From contig CAWFHZ010000010.1 of the NCBI GenBank assembly GCA_963815785.1, positions 228,345 to 292,344 on the forward strand: 64,000 nucleotides of DNA, written 5' to 3'. Numbering within the stretch: position 1 is the stretch's first letter; each line of letters opens with the position of its first letter. This document shows positions 27,289 to 36,015 of this stretch, in pieces. A program made the translations under genes and the position numbers. The stretch is from DATFVA01 sp963815785 (GTDB lineage Bacteria > Bacteroidota > Ignavibacteria > Ignavibacteriales > Ignavibacteriaceae). Under the pieces are notes generated by a model. The model had not been told where the DNA came from. It searched no databases and saw nothing but the letters and a program-made list of their open reading frames with translations.

Positions 27289-28698
27289 ATGGAAGAATTT
27301 ATTTCAAAATCTGCATCATTTTATGCAGAATTCCTGAAAAATATTGATCCCCAATTAAAAAGAAACCAGGGACAGTCACTTGTTAGTTTTATCTTCCCTG
27401 CTGATAAAATTGATATGACTGCCAAACTTGACGGGCTCTGCAAGAGACAGGAAATTCTTTTTTATTCTGAAAAACCATCTGAAAAAACATCATTGTTTGG
27501 AAAAAATTCCATCCTTACGATAACAGAAAAAGGTGAAAAAAGATTTGCTTCTCTTGATAAGAAGATGAAGGAGAGTCGCGAAAATTTTATCTCAAATAAA
27601 AGAGACTACGAAAATCTTTACGTTCCCCTTTTTATGGGTGGTATGAAATTTACCGTTGAACATTCGGATGAAGACTGGAAGGATTTTGATGATTCAATCT
27701 GGTTTATACCTGAATTAATATACATAAGCAATGCGGGTGAATACTACTTTGTTTTCAATGCACTGATATCATCCAAAATAAAATTAGAACCACTGCTTGC
27801 GAAATTTGAAAATGCTTTAAAGCCATTATTTGTAACACCTGCTGCAGGACAAAATAAAAATCTTAGGATTTTGAAGAAATCAGGAAATGAACCGAAGGAT
27901 AAAAAGAAATGGAAGAACCAGGTTAACCGGGTACTGGAGAAAATTGAAGACGGAAATCTTCAAAAGCTTGTGCTCTCAAGAAAAGTTGAATTGGTTTTTA
28001 CAATGGACATTCTGATTGAACCAATCATTAATAGCCTGGTTGAAAATTATCCTGAATGCACATTGTTCCTTTATCATATAGGGAAATCTTCTTTTATAGG
28101 AGCTTCTCCAGAAACCCTGGCAGTTATAAAAGATAATGAAATGCATATGGAAATTCTTGCCGGTTCTGCCGACAGAGGGACTGATATGTCAGACGATCAG
28201 GAAATTGAAACTAATATTTTGAATAATGAAAAAAATATCAACGAGCACAATCTGGTTGTAAACTATATAAAAGAAAGTCTTCAAAATTCCGTTGAAAATA
28301 TTGAAATAAGCCAGCCATCAGTAAAAAAATTGTTGAATATTCAGCACTTGAGATCAACTGTAGATGTTCATTTAAATGGCGACATTTCATTTATAAACGT
28401 TATTGGGAAAATTCATCCCACACCTTCTGTTTGCGGTTTGCCAAAAGATGTCGCCTTAAATTCAATAAAAAAAATAGAAGATCATCAGCGCGGATTATAT
28501 GCTGGATTGATCGGCTGGTTTAATTTGCAGAATGAAGGTGAATTTGTGCTCGCCATTCGTTCTTCTTTAGTTGTCGGGAACAAACTAAATATTTATGCCG
28601 GATGCGGTATAGTTCAGGGAAGTAATCCCGATGAAGAATTTAAGGAGACAGAATTGAAATTAAAACCATTTCTTGGTATCCTCAATAATGAACATTAA
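27289..28698 (+). CDS. menF: Isochorismate synthase MenF
   Basis: The 469-residue protein is a chorismate-utilising enzyme. The C-terminal domain has KLVLSRKVEL, FIGASPETL, EILAGSADRGTD, EHNLVVNYIKESL, HLRSTVDVHL, PTPSVCGLPKDVAL and YAGCGIVQGSNPDEEF, covering the Mg2+-binding glutamates and substrate lysine of MenF/EntC. The about 200-residue N-terminal domain is poorly conserved, as usual. It converts chorismate to isochorismate, the first committed step of classical menaquinone synthesis in the cytoplasm. The menD start at 28688 overlaps its stop by 11 nt, so both belong to one operon. An anthranilate or salicylate synthase is unlikely given that neighbour. Confidence 0.93.
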   Translation: MEEFISKSASFYAEFLKNIDPQLKRNQGQSLVSFIFPADKIDMTAKLDGLCKRQEILFYSEKPSEKTSLFGKNSILTITEKGEKRFASLDKKMKESRENFISNKRDYENLYVPLFMGGMKFTVEHSDEDWKDFDDSIWFIPELIYISNAGEYYFVFNALISSKIKLEPLLAKFENALKPLFVTPAAGQNKNLRILKKSGNEPKDKKKWKNQVNRVLEKIEDGNLQKLVLSRKVELVFTMDILIEPIINSLVENYPECTLFLYHIGKSSFIGASPETLAVIKDNEMHMEILAGSADRGTDMSDDQEIETNILNNEKNINEHNLVVNYIKESLQNSVENIEISQPSVKKLLNIQHLRSTVDVHLNGDISFINVIGKIHPTPSVCGLPKDVALNSIKKIEDHQRGLYAGLIGWFNLQNEGEFVLAIRSSLVVGNKLNIYAGCGIVQGSNPDEEFKETELKLKPFLGILNNEH

Positions 28699-29734
28699 CC
28701 GGAATATTTTCTGGACAGAATTATTTTTTGATATCCTTGAAAAATCTGGTGTTAAATATTTTTGTATATCCCCCGGATCAAGAAGCACACCTTTAACTTT
28801 TTCAGCAGCCTCAAACAAAAAGTTTAAGTGTTTTGTTCATATTGATGAACGCAGCAGTGGATTTTTCGCTCTCGGGCTTGCTAAGACTACCGGTCAGCCT
28901 GTAGTTGTTATTACAACTTCCGGAACTGCAACAGCAGAATTATACCCCGCGATTATCGAAGCATATCAACAAAGAACTCCTTTAATTATCTGCACAGCAG
29001 ATCGTCCGCCTGAATTACTTGGCAGAGGCGCAAACCAGACGATTAATCAGAAAAATATTTACCACAACCACATCAGATACTTTAAAGATGCCGGCTTACC
29101 TTCTCCCAACATTCCAGGATTAAAAAGACTAATGGAAATTGCCGGGAAAGCTGTTCTGATGTCCAGACAGGGACCCGTACATATTAATTTTCCTTTCCGC
29201 AAACCTTTCGAGCCAGGTTCATATACAGATAAAGTAAATGAAGAAATGTTTCATAAAATAAGGCAGTTAAAATCAAAAGCATCCTCTTTTAAGAAGGAAA
29301 AAAATCAACACGATGCAAAACTCTTAAAAGAAATTCTAAAATCTTTAAATGATGCTGAACGAGGGCTGATCATCGCGGGACCATCTAAATACGATAGAAA
29401 AGAGAAATCTGATATTGTAAAATTAGCGCGGGATTTTAATTTCCCGCTAATTGCGGATGCCTCATCTCAATTAAGATTTGGAAACAGCTTAAATAAAAAT
29501 ATTATTACAAATTATGAAGGATTTTTAAGAAATAACCTTTTCAGAAAAAATAATTCTCCGGATTTAATACTGCAATTCGGCAGTACTCCTTCTTCAAAAG
29601 CTGTTGAAAGTTTTTTGGAACAAATAAAAACCAAAAGATATATTATAAATGAGTTTGGTGATGTATTTGATCCGTGGAATAACGCATCCGGTGTTCTTCA
29701 AATGTTCCCCTTCTCAATTTTACAAGTTTTCTAA
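28688..29734 (+). CDS. menD: MenD (SEPHCHC synthase), N-terminal part (frameshifted)
   Basis: I take ATG 28688, since MNINRNIFWTELFFDILEKS matches the start of MenD proteins; the frame is open from a TTG at 28673. The fragment holds the pyrimidine-binding and central domains: FCISPGSRSTPLTF, HIDERSSGFFALGLAK (catalytic Glu region) and ITTSGTATAELYPAIIEA. MenD joins isochorismate and 2-oxoglutarate with thiamine diphosphate to form SEPHCHC. Near 29701 the frame is lost: restoring one A in the CAAA run would continue VLQ into NVPLLNFTSFLKESALKKK and on into the 29776 frame without interruption, for about 588 residues. The final residues MFPFSILQVF are out of frame. Confidence 0.85.
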   Translation: MNINRNIFWTELFFDILEKSGVKYFCISPGSRSTPLTFSAASNKKFKCFVHIDERSSGFFALGLAKTTGQPVVVITTSGTATAELYPAIIEAYQQRTPLIICTADRPPELLGRGANQTINQKNIYHNHIRYFKDAGLPSPNIPGLKRLMEIAGKAVLMSRQGPVHINFPFRKPFEPGSYTDKVNEEMFHKIRQLKSKASSFKKEKNQHDAKLLKEILKSLNDAERGLIIAGPSKYDRKEKSDIVKLARDFNFPLIADASSQLRFGNSLNKNIITNYEGFLRNNLFRKNNSPDLILQFGSTPSSKAVESFLEQIKTKRYIINEFGDVFDPWNNASGVLQMFPFSILQVF

Positions 29735-29775
29735 AAGAATCAGCGTTAAAGAAAAAACAAACTCAAAGGAAATGG

Positions 29776-30453
29776 TTGAAAGAATTTTTAGATGCAGATA
29801 GAGTGTCAGATAAAATTAAACAGAATTTAATTTCTAATTCTTCTTTCCCGAATGAATGTAGAATTATTCCTGAAGTAATTTCGTGTCTGCCAAATAATTC
29901 GCACCTGATGATCTCCAATAGCATGCCAATCAGGGATTTCGATTACTTCGCACCAATTTCTCGTAAAAATATAATTGTGCATACCAATCGTGGGGCAAGC
30001 GGAATTGACGGTATTGTATCAACTGCCCTCGGTATTAAAAAAGCTGCGGCGGAACCAACACTTCTGCTAACAGGTGATCTGGCTTTTTATTACGATATAT
30101 CCTCCCTGCTCACAGCAAAAAAATATAATATCCCTCTTGTTATTGTTTTAATAAATAATAACGGCGGAGGCATATTTGGAATGCTTCCGGTTTCAGATTA
30201 CGGATTAAAATTCAGAGAATATTTTACCAGTCCTCATTATCTTGATTTTGCTTCCATTATCCGTGGCTTCAAAGCAAATTACAAACTGGTTAAAAGCTGG
30301 GATGATCTTAAAAAATATATACATGAAGCTTTCCAAAGAAGAGTATTCACAATCCTGGAAATCAAAACCGATATTAAATCTTCCGTTAACCTGAGAAAAA
30401 AATATTTTAGTGAGACGGACAAAATAATCTCACAGAGGTTTAATGAGAATTAA
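29776..30453 (+). CDS. menD: MenD, C-terminal part (frameshifted)
   Basis: This 225-residue frame carries the thiamine-diphosphate-binding domain of MenD: IRDFDYFAP, THRGASGIDGIVSTALG (HTNRGASGIDG in full), LLTGDLAFYYDISSLL with the GD and Asp of the GDG-type motif, and VLINNNGGGIFGMLP ending the cofactor motif. In-frame coding continues upstream to about 29701, so the listed ATG is not the real start but a point inside the gene after a one-base deletion. The menH ATG overlaps its stop by 11 nt. If the frameshift is real in the organism, menaquinone synthesis would be lost, since no second menD is seen here. Confidence 0.85.
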   Translation: MKEFLDADRVSDKIKQNLISNSSFPNECRIIPEVISCLPNNSHLMISNSMPIRDFDYFAPISRKNIIVHTNRGASGIDGIVSTALGIKKAAAEPTLLLTGDLAFYYDISSLLTAKKYNIPLVIVLINNNGGGIFGMLPVSDYGLKFREYFTSPHYLDFASIIRGFKANYKLVKSWDDLKKYIHEAFQRRVFTILEIKTDIKSSVNLRKKYFSETDKIISQRFNEN

Positions 30454-31264
30454 ATATTCTGATATCTTTCTTAATGTTAACAAGCCTGCAGAATTTAAAA
30501 ATGATTTAATAAATATTTTTTTTCTTCACGGTTTTACCGGTTCATCGGAAGACTGGAAGTTTGTACTGCCCGGTATTGACCGCCGGTTCAATAAATTTAC
30601 TATTGATCTTATAGGACACGGGGAAAGTGATTGCCCGAATGATAAATCTCTTTATTCATGGGAACTTCAGGTCGAACAGATTAATAAAACTATCTCCCAT
30701 TTTACAGAAGAAAAAGTTATTGTGGCAGGTTATTCAATGGGGGGAAGACTTGCGCTTTGTTATGCTCACACATATCCTGAGAGAATACTCGGACTAATTT
30801 TGGAAGGTGCTTCTCCCGGTATTAAGGACAAACAAATGAGAGAGAACAGGATTAAAGAAGATGAGAAGTTGGCTGAATTCATTTTGAGCCATCAAATTGA
30901 AGAATTCATTAATATGTGGGTTAACAAGGATATTTTCACAACTCAGCTTCGCTTCTCCGAAGAAAGAAGAAATGAAATTAAAAAAAATAAAATAAGAAAT
31001 AACCGTATTGGTTTATCAAATTCCTTAAAAGAATTCTCCACAGGAAAAATGCCGTATCTTTATAACTGGTTTAAAAATTTTAATGTCAGCACATTGCTGC
31101 TTACAGGTCAATTAGATACAAAATTTACCTCCTTAAATAAAAGCATAGTAAATAAATTTCCTGCTGCTCAACATAAAATAATTAAGAATGCCGGACACAA
31201 TGTTCACCTTGAAGAACCTGAAAAATATTTAACAGCAGTTAACAATTTTTTGGGGGAATTTTAA
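30443..31264 (+). CDS. menH: MenH-type alpha/beta hydrolase (SHCHC synthase)
   Basis: The 273-residue alpha/beta hydrolase has the oxyanion HGFTGSSEDW motif, DLIGHGESD, the nucleophile elbow VAGYSMGGRLAL, the acid in LTGQLDTKF and the histidine in KNAGHNVHLEEPE. The GYSMGGR motif and the position between menD and menB identify it as the SHCHC synthase, which removes pyruvate from the MenD product in the cytoplasm. It starts inside the end of menD (11-nt overlap), implying translational coupling. The gap of 124 nt to menB contains no other gene. Confidence 0.9.
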   Translation: MRIKYSDIFLNVNKPAEFKNDLINIFFLHGFTGSSEDWKFVLPGIDRRFNKFTIDLIGHGESDCPNDKSLYSWELQVEQINKTISHFTEEKVIVAGYSMGGRLALCYAHTYPERILGLILEGASPGIKDKQMRENRIKEDEKLAEFILSHQIEEFINMWVNKDIFTTQLRFSEERRNEIKKNKIRNNRIGLSNSLKEFSTGKMPYLYNWFKNFNVSTLLLTGQLDTKFTSLNKSIVNKFPAAQHKIIKNAGHNVHLEEPEKYLTAVNNFLGEF

Positions 31265-31388
31265 TATTGGGTTTTTCTCCTTTGTGCTTTAATAAATATT
31301 GATTACAACTTCTTCTATCTATATTTATTCTAATTATCATAACTTTTCAATATTTTTAACAGATACTTCTAAAAAACTGAGGTCAACG

Positions 31389-32222
31389 ATGTCTTTTAAC
31401 TGGAAAAAAGCTAAGGATTATCAGGATATCATTTATGAAAAGATGGATGGGATTGCCAAAGTTACAATTAACCGTCCCGAAGTAAGGAATGCTTTCCGTC
31501 CCGAAACTGTTATAGAAATGTATGATGCATTTTCCGATGCACGCGAAGATCAGGAAATAGGAGTGGTTCTTCTTACAGGATACGGTCCGGCTAAAGATGG
31601 TAAATACGCTTTCTGCTCTGGCGGCGATCAAAGAATTCGCGGCGATCAGGGATATGTAGGAAAAGATGGAGTACCAAGATTAAATGTTTTGGATCTTCAG
31701 AAATTAATCAGGAGCATGCCTAAACCGGTTATTGCACTGGTAGCAGGATATGCAATCGGGGGAGGTCATGTTCTTCATGTCGTCTGTGACTTAACCATTG
31801 CCGCAGATAATGCAATCTTCGGACAAACAGGACCAAAAGTCGGAAGTTTTGATGGTGGATTTGGTTCAAGTTATCTTGCAAGAATAGTAGGACAGAAAAA
31901 GGCAAGGGAAATCTGGTATCTTTGTGATCAGTATAACGCACAAGAAGCGAAGGATATGGGATTAGTTAACAAGGTTGTCCCTGTTGAAGACCTTGAAAAA
32001 ACCGGTGTTGAATGGGCACAAAAAATTCTTGAAAAAAGTCCTCTTGCAATTCGCCTTATAAAATCAGCATTTAATGCAGAACTTGATGGACAAGCAGGAA
32101 TACAGGAACTGGCAGGAAATGCAACTTTATTATATTATATGAGTGAAGAAGCCCAGGAAGGTAAAAAAGCTTATCTTGAGAAACGAAAACCTGAATTTAA
32201 CAAATTTCCTAAACTACCTTAA
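31389..32222 (+). CDS. menB: 1,4-dihydroxy-2-naphthoyl-CoA synthase MenB
   Basis: I start at ATG 31389, with GAGG upstream at 31379-31382, because MSFNWKKAKDYQDIIYEK is the typical start of MenB; an in-frame upstream extension to 31299 is not conserved-looking. The 277-residue crotonase-fold protein has KVTINRPEVRNAFRP, FCSGGDQRIRG, GYAIGGGHVLHVVCDLTIA (oxyanion hole), GQTGPKVGSFDGGFGSSYLAR and EIWYLCDQYNAQEA, all MenB signatures. It closes the second ring by Claisen condensation of o-succinylbenzoyl-CoA. It is followed by menA after 12 nt. Confidence 0.96.
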   Translation: MSFNWKKAKDYQDIIYEKMDGIAKVTINRPEVRNAFRPETVIEMYDAFSDAREDQEIGVVLLTGYGPAKDGKYAFCSGGDQRIRGDQGYVGKDGVPRLNVLDLQKLIRSMPKPVIALVAGYAIGGGHVLHVVCDLTIAADNAIFGQTGPKVGSFDGGFGSSYLARIVGQKKAREIWYLCDQYNAQEAKDMGLVNKVVPVEDLEKTGVEWAQKILEKSPLAIRLIKSAFNAELDGQAGIQELAGNATLLYYMSEEAQEGKKAYLEKRKPEFNKFPKLP

Positions 32223-32234
32223 AACGGAAACTGA

Positions 32235-33131
32235 ATGGAAGAAAAAATAGAGACTACAACAAAACTGGAAAGCTGGATAATCGCAAGCAGGCCGAAAACA
32301 CTTTTTGCAGCTATTGTTCCTGTGTTTGTAGGTTCAGGTGTTGCAATAAGTGAAGGCATATTTGTACCGCTCTATTCTCTGGTTGCACTTTTATGTTCAA
32401 TACTTATTCAGATTGGAACCAACTATACGAATGATCTTTACGATTTTACACGCGGTGCAGATAGTGAAAAAAGAAAAGGTCCGAGAAGAGTGCTTGCAAG
32501 CGGCTTAATTACAGTTACTGAAATGAAACTGGCAATCATTATTACTTTTTTAATTTCTTTTTTCCTGGGACTCTACCTTGTTTATGTCGGCGGGTGGTTA
32601 ATTCTTGTGGTCGGTGTATTCTCTATAATTGCAGGGATAGCTTATACTGCGGGACCTTTCCCGCTTGCATATAATGGTCTCGGTGATATTTTTGTTTTCG
32701 GGTTCTTTGGAGTTATAGGAACTGTATTTACTTATTACCTCCATTCTCATCACGTAAATTTTGTCTCTCTTCTTGCATCTATTCCAGTAGGATCGTTGGT
32801 AACAAATATACTTGTTGTAAATAATTACCGAGATATTGAGGAAGACCGTGCGGCTAATAAAAATACGCTTGCTGTAAAAATGGGAAAAACGTTTACACGA
32901 TACCAGTTTATTTTCCTCATAATAATTTCATTCTTAACTCCGCTTGCCCTTTTTTTATTTTTCAACTACACTGTCTGGATTTTTCTTCCATACATAACAG
33001 TTCCATTTGCTGCTAAAGCGATTAAGATGATCACTACACTTGAAGGCACAGATTTAAACAGAACACTTGAACTTACAGCAAAACTTTCCGCTCTTTTCGG
33101 TATACTGTTTTCAGCAGGACTTGCACTGTGA
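32235..33131 (+). CDS. menA: 1,4-dihydroxy-2-naphthoate polyprenyltransferase MenA
   Basis: The 298-residue protein is a UbiA-superfamily prenyltransferase with about eight or nine membrane helices. The two Asp-rich motifs that bind the prenyl diphosphate through Mg2+ are NYTNDLYDFTRGAD and NNYRDIEEDRAANKNTLAV, and the N-terminal WIIASRPKTLFAAIVPVFVG is the MenA version of the family start. It attaches the isoprenoid tail to DHNA at the inner membrane, making demethylmenaquinone. The menC GTG start overlaps its stop by 4 nt. No ubiE/menG methyltransferase gene is in the window. Confidence 0.95.
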   Translation: MEEKIETTTKLESWIIASRPKTLFAAIVPVFVGSGVAISEGIFVPLYSLVALLCSILIQIGTNYTNDLYDFTRGADSEKRKGPRRVLASGLITVTEMKLAIIITFLISFFLGLYLVYVGGWLILVVGVFSIIAGIAYTAGPFPLAYNGLGDIFVFGFFGVIGTVFTYYLHSHHVNFVSLLASIPVGSLVTNILVVNNYRDIEEDRAANKNTLAVKMGKTFTRYQFIFLIIISFLTPLALFLFFNYTVWIFLPYITVPFAAKAIKMITTLEGTDLNRTLELTAKLSALFGILFSAGLAL

Positions 33132-34159
33132 CAAATCTTGAGTTGACATATTCTCCATATAACTTAAAACTGACCAAACCTTTCATAACTTCAGTAGGGA
33201 AAATTTCTGAAAGAAAAGGATTCATCATTTCATTAAAAAGTAATAATAATGCTGAAGGAATAGGTGAAGCTGCTCCTTTACCTGAATTTGGTTCTGAAAG
33301 TTATGAAGAAGATGAAAACGCACTGGAAAATATTAATCTCAAACTAAAGTTGGATTTAAATAATCTTATACCCGCTATTGAAGAAAACCTTTCTGAATTT
33401 AATCACCTTCCGGCACTGCGGAGCGGGATTGAGCAGGCTATCTTAAATTTAATTTGTGTTGAAAGAAAATCGACTCTCAGCGCATTATTAAATAAACCTA
33501 CTTCACGAAATATCAGTGTGAATGGGATAATTGGTTTAATAAACCCTGAAGAAGTTTTAAAAAAAGTCAGGAAATTAAAATCCGGTGGATTCAGAACAAT
33601 AAAAGTTAAAGCAGGACGAGAAGATTTCAACGAAGATTTAAAGATTCTGGATATTATCAGGAATGAAACCGGTAAAAAATTTAAAATAAGAATAGACGTT
33701 AATGGGAAATGGGATACAGACAAGGCCATTGGCAATCTTAAACAATTAAAAAAATACGATGTTGAATATGTTGAACAGCCTGTCTCGCGTGTCGAAGAAT
33801 TCCTTAGGTTAAGCGATGCAACCTCAATTCCCCTGGCAGCTGATGAATCAATAAGAAGTTATAAAGATGCAATACACATAATTGAAAATAATCTGGCTCC
33901 GGTATTAATTCTAAAACCAATGATGCTTGGAGGATTAATTACCACATTGAGAATTATTGAAGAGGCTGAAAAACATGATTTAAAAATTGTGATTACTTCT
34001 TCCCTTGAAACATCTATCGGCAGATCTATTGCTGTGTTTGCTGCCGCAATATTAAAACAGCAAACGGCTCACGGTTTAGCTGTTGCAGATTATTTTGATG
34101 ATAAAATTGTTTCTAATCCTTTTCCTATAAAAAACGGGTTAATAAATCTTGAGTACTGA
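33128..34159 (+). CDS. menC: o-Succinylbenzoate synthase MenC
   Basis: The 343-residue enolase-superfamily protein uses a GTG start that overlaps menA by 4 nt. The catalytic elements are the lysine pair in RTIKVKAG, Mg2+ ligands in RIDVNGKWD, EYVEQPV and AADESI, and the second catalytic lysine in LILKPMMLGG. MenC dehydrates SHCHC to o-succinylbenzoate in the cytoplasm. An N-terminal capping domain with GIGEAAPLPEFGSESYEED is also typical. Dipeptide epimerases share this fold, but the operon context makes OSB synthase by far the best call. The menE ATG overlaps the stop by 1 nt. Confidence 0.93.
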   Translation: MTNLELTYSPYNLKLTKPFITSVGKISERKGFIISLKSNNNAEGIGEAAPLPEFGSESYEEDENALENINLKLKLDLNNLIPAIEENLSEFNHLPALRSGIEQAILNLICVERKSTLSALLNKPTSRNISVNGIIGLINPEEVLKKVRKLKSGGFRTIKVKAGREDFNEDLKILDIIRNETGKKFKIRIDVNGKWDTDKAIGNLKQLKKYDVEYVEQPVSRVEEFLRLSDATSIPLAADESIRSYKDAIHIIENNLAPVLILKPMMLGGLITTLRIIEEAEKHDLKIVITSSLETSIGRSIAVFAAAILKQQTAHGLAVADYFDDKIVSNPFPIKNGLINLEY

Positions 34160-35610
34160 TGCAAATACTTTCGGCGATTGTAAATAAAAATGTAAATATA
34201 CCTGAAGCAAATCCTGCAATTGTTACTGATCATGAAACTCTTTCTTTTAGCCAGCTTGAAAACAGAATTCTTTCCGCAGCAGCATACTTCAACTCAATAG
34301 GTGTCCGGAGAAATACAAAGGTTGCATTGCTTAGCCGCAATTGTGCCGATTATGTAATAAATATTTTGGCAGCCTGGTTATTGAATGCTATAGTTATTCC
34401 TTTGAATATAAAACTAAGTGATAATGAATTATCAGAGATAATAAAATTCTCGGATGCTGAGTTTCTTCTTATTGATAATAAAGTATCACGAAATATTTCT
34501 ACATCAATATCTCAGATAGATTTTCATGTTGCCTCTCATAATAAATTCACAAAAACCAATCAGCACAAAATTGATACAGAAAATATTGCACTTATAATGT
34601 TTACCTCGGGCGCAACAGGGAAACCCAAGGGAGTAATGCATTCGATAAGTAATCTTTTAAACAGCGCTAACAACAGCCAATCTTTTTTATCTCAAAATTC
34701 AAAAGACAAATGGCTTGCCAGTCTGCCTTTTTATCATATCGGTGGATTCTCAATTATTATACGTTCACTGAGATTCGGATCAGTTTTAACTATTCCCGAG
34801 TCCCTGAATAATAACGATCTTAAAATTTCATTCGAAAAATTTAATCCTTCACTTGCCTCTCTTGTTGCGGCTCAATTGAAAAGATTATTGGATTCAGATT
34901 GGAGTCCGGGAAATGAATTAAGACACCTGCTACTCGGCGGTGGATTTTCAGATCGGCAATTACTTCAAAAAGCTGTTTTAAATAATTATCCCGTCTCTAA
35001 TGTATATGGTTCCACTGAAACATCAGCATTGATAACTGCAAACAGCATGGAGGGAATGAAATTAAAACCTTCCTCTGCCGGGCATACTTTGGGTGATAAT
35101 AAAATTTCTATTGTTGATGATAAGTTTAAGAATCTCCCGGTTGGTTCATCCGGAGAAATAATGGTTGAAGGGAATACACTTTTCCTTGGTTACTATAAAG
35201 ATGAAGAATCTACAAAGTTAAAATTAAGAAATGGGAAATTCCTCACCGGGGATGTTGGCTTTATTGATAAAGATGGTTATCTCTTTATTGAAGCACGTAG
35301 AAATGATTTGATTGTTACAGGCGGAGAAAATGTTAATCCTTTGGAAGTTGAAAACTTATTAAATGAAATTCCGGGGATCATAGAAAGCTGCGTGTTTGCT
35401 TTACCGGATGAAGAATGGGGTCAAATAGTTGCAGCCGCAATTGTTTTAAACGAAAAAATTTCAACTCAGGAAATGGTAGAATTTATGAAGGGGAAAATTG
35501 CCGGTTATAAAATACCTAAAAGATTTTTCATTGTTGAAAAAATACCTAAAAGTCCGCTGGGAAAAATTATGCGGGAAAAGCTGAAGGAAGAAATTAGTCT
35601 CCTGTCGTAA
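34159..35610 (+). CDS. menE: o-Succinylbenzoate-CoA ligase MenE
   Basis: This 483-residue adenylate-forming enzyme has the P-loop-like LIMFTSGATGKPKGVMHS, LPFYHIGGFSIIIRSL, the VYGSTETSALIT acyl-adenylate motif, LTGDVGFIDKDGYLFI and the C-terminal KSPLGKIMREKL with the catalytic lysine. It activates o-succinylbenzoate with ATP and CoA, the substrate step for MenB. It is the last gene of the men operon and starts in an ATGATG-type overlap with menC. It converges, with no gap, on the probable DHNA-CoA thioesterase gene at 35611, so the two stops abut. Confidence 0.94.
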   Translation: MQILSAIVNKNVNIPEANPAIVTDHETLSFSQLENRILSAAAYFNSIGVRRNTKVALLSRNCADYVINILAAWLLNAIVIPLNIKLSDNELSEIIKFSDAEFLLIDNKVSRNISTSISQIDFHVASHNKFTKTNQHKIDTENIALIMFTSGATGKPKGVMHSISNLLNSANNSQSFLSQNSKDKWLASLPFYHIGGFSIIIRSLRFGSVLTIPESLNNNDLKISFEKFNPSLASLVAAQLKRLLDSDWSPGNELRHLLLGGGFSDRQLLQKAVLNNYPVSNVYGSTETSALITANSMEGMKLKPSSAGHTLGDNKISIVDDKFKNLPVGSSGEIMVEGNTLFLGYYKDEESTKLKLRNGKFLTGDVGFIDKDGYLFIEARRNDLIVTGGENVNPLEVENLLNEIPGIIESCVFALPDEEWGQIVAAAIVLNEKISTQEMVEFMKGKIAGYKIPKRFFIVEKIPKSPLGKIMREKLKEEISLLS

Positions 35611-36012
35611 TCATTTTAGATGTTTTGATAATCCTTCCATTAGTTCGGGCAGCAGAGGTGATTTTTTCCATTTATTTCTATCAACAAAAACGTGAACAGT
35701 TTTAACTTCATTCGTAATTTTACCATCCTCATTTTTACATATATAATTTAATTCGAATGAACTTTCTTTAAGTTTACTTACCGAAACTTCAATTAAATAT
35801 TTTTCGCCCGGTTTTAATGGAAGCAGGTAATCTGCTTCAGTGTGAATAATCGGGACAACATATTTATCATTATTCCAATAATCAAAACCCAGGTTAAATG
35901 ATTTTATTAAATCTTCGTAAGCTGAATGACAGAGTTCAAAAACTCTTCCAAAAAATAAAATCCCCGCCGGGTCGCAATCAAAAAAATTTATTATTCCATT
36001 TAAACTATGCAT
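35611..36012 (-). CDS. Hotdog-fold acyl-CoA thioesterase, probable DHNA-CoA hydrolase (MenI)
   Basis: The 133-residue protein has a hotdog thioesterase start, FFDCDPAGILFFGRVF, whose Asp14 matches the catalytic Asp of 4-hydroxybenzoyl-CoA thioesterase (FGDCDPAG). The following ELCHSAYEDLI closely resembles the C-H-E-A-Y-E segment of cyanobacterial DHNA-CoA hydrolases. MenI releases DHNA from DHNA-CoA between the MenB and MenA steps; the men operon next door encodes both and otherwise lacks this activity. The gene is convergent with menE rather than in its operon and lies 3 nt after the omega-amidase gene, so its expression is separate. A general acyl-CoA thioesterase is the alternative. Confidence 0.75.
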   Translation of the reverse strand: MHSLNGIINFFDCDPAGILFFGRVFELCHSAYEDLIKSFNLGFDYWNNDKYVVPIIHTEADYLLPLKPGEKYLIEVSVSKLKESSFELNYICKNEDGKITNEVKTVHVFVDRNKWKKSPLLPELMEGLSKHLK

Positions 36013-36015
36013 TTT

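Noticed and set aside
29690..29740. Programmed frameshift in menD
   Set aside because: No slippery heptamer or downstream structure is obvious, and MenD is not known to use one; a one-base error is simpler.
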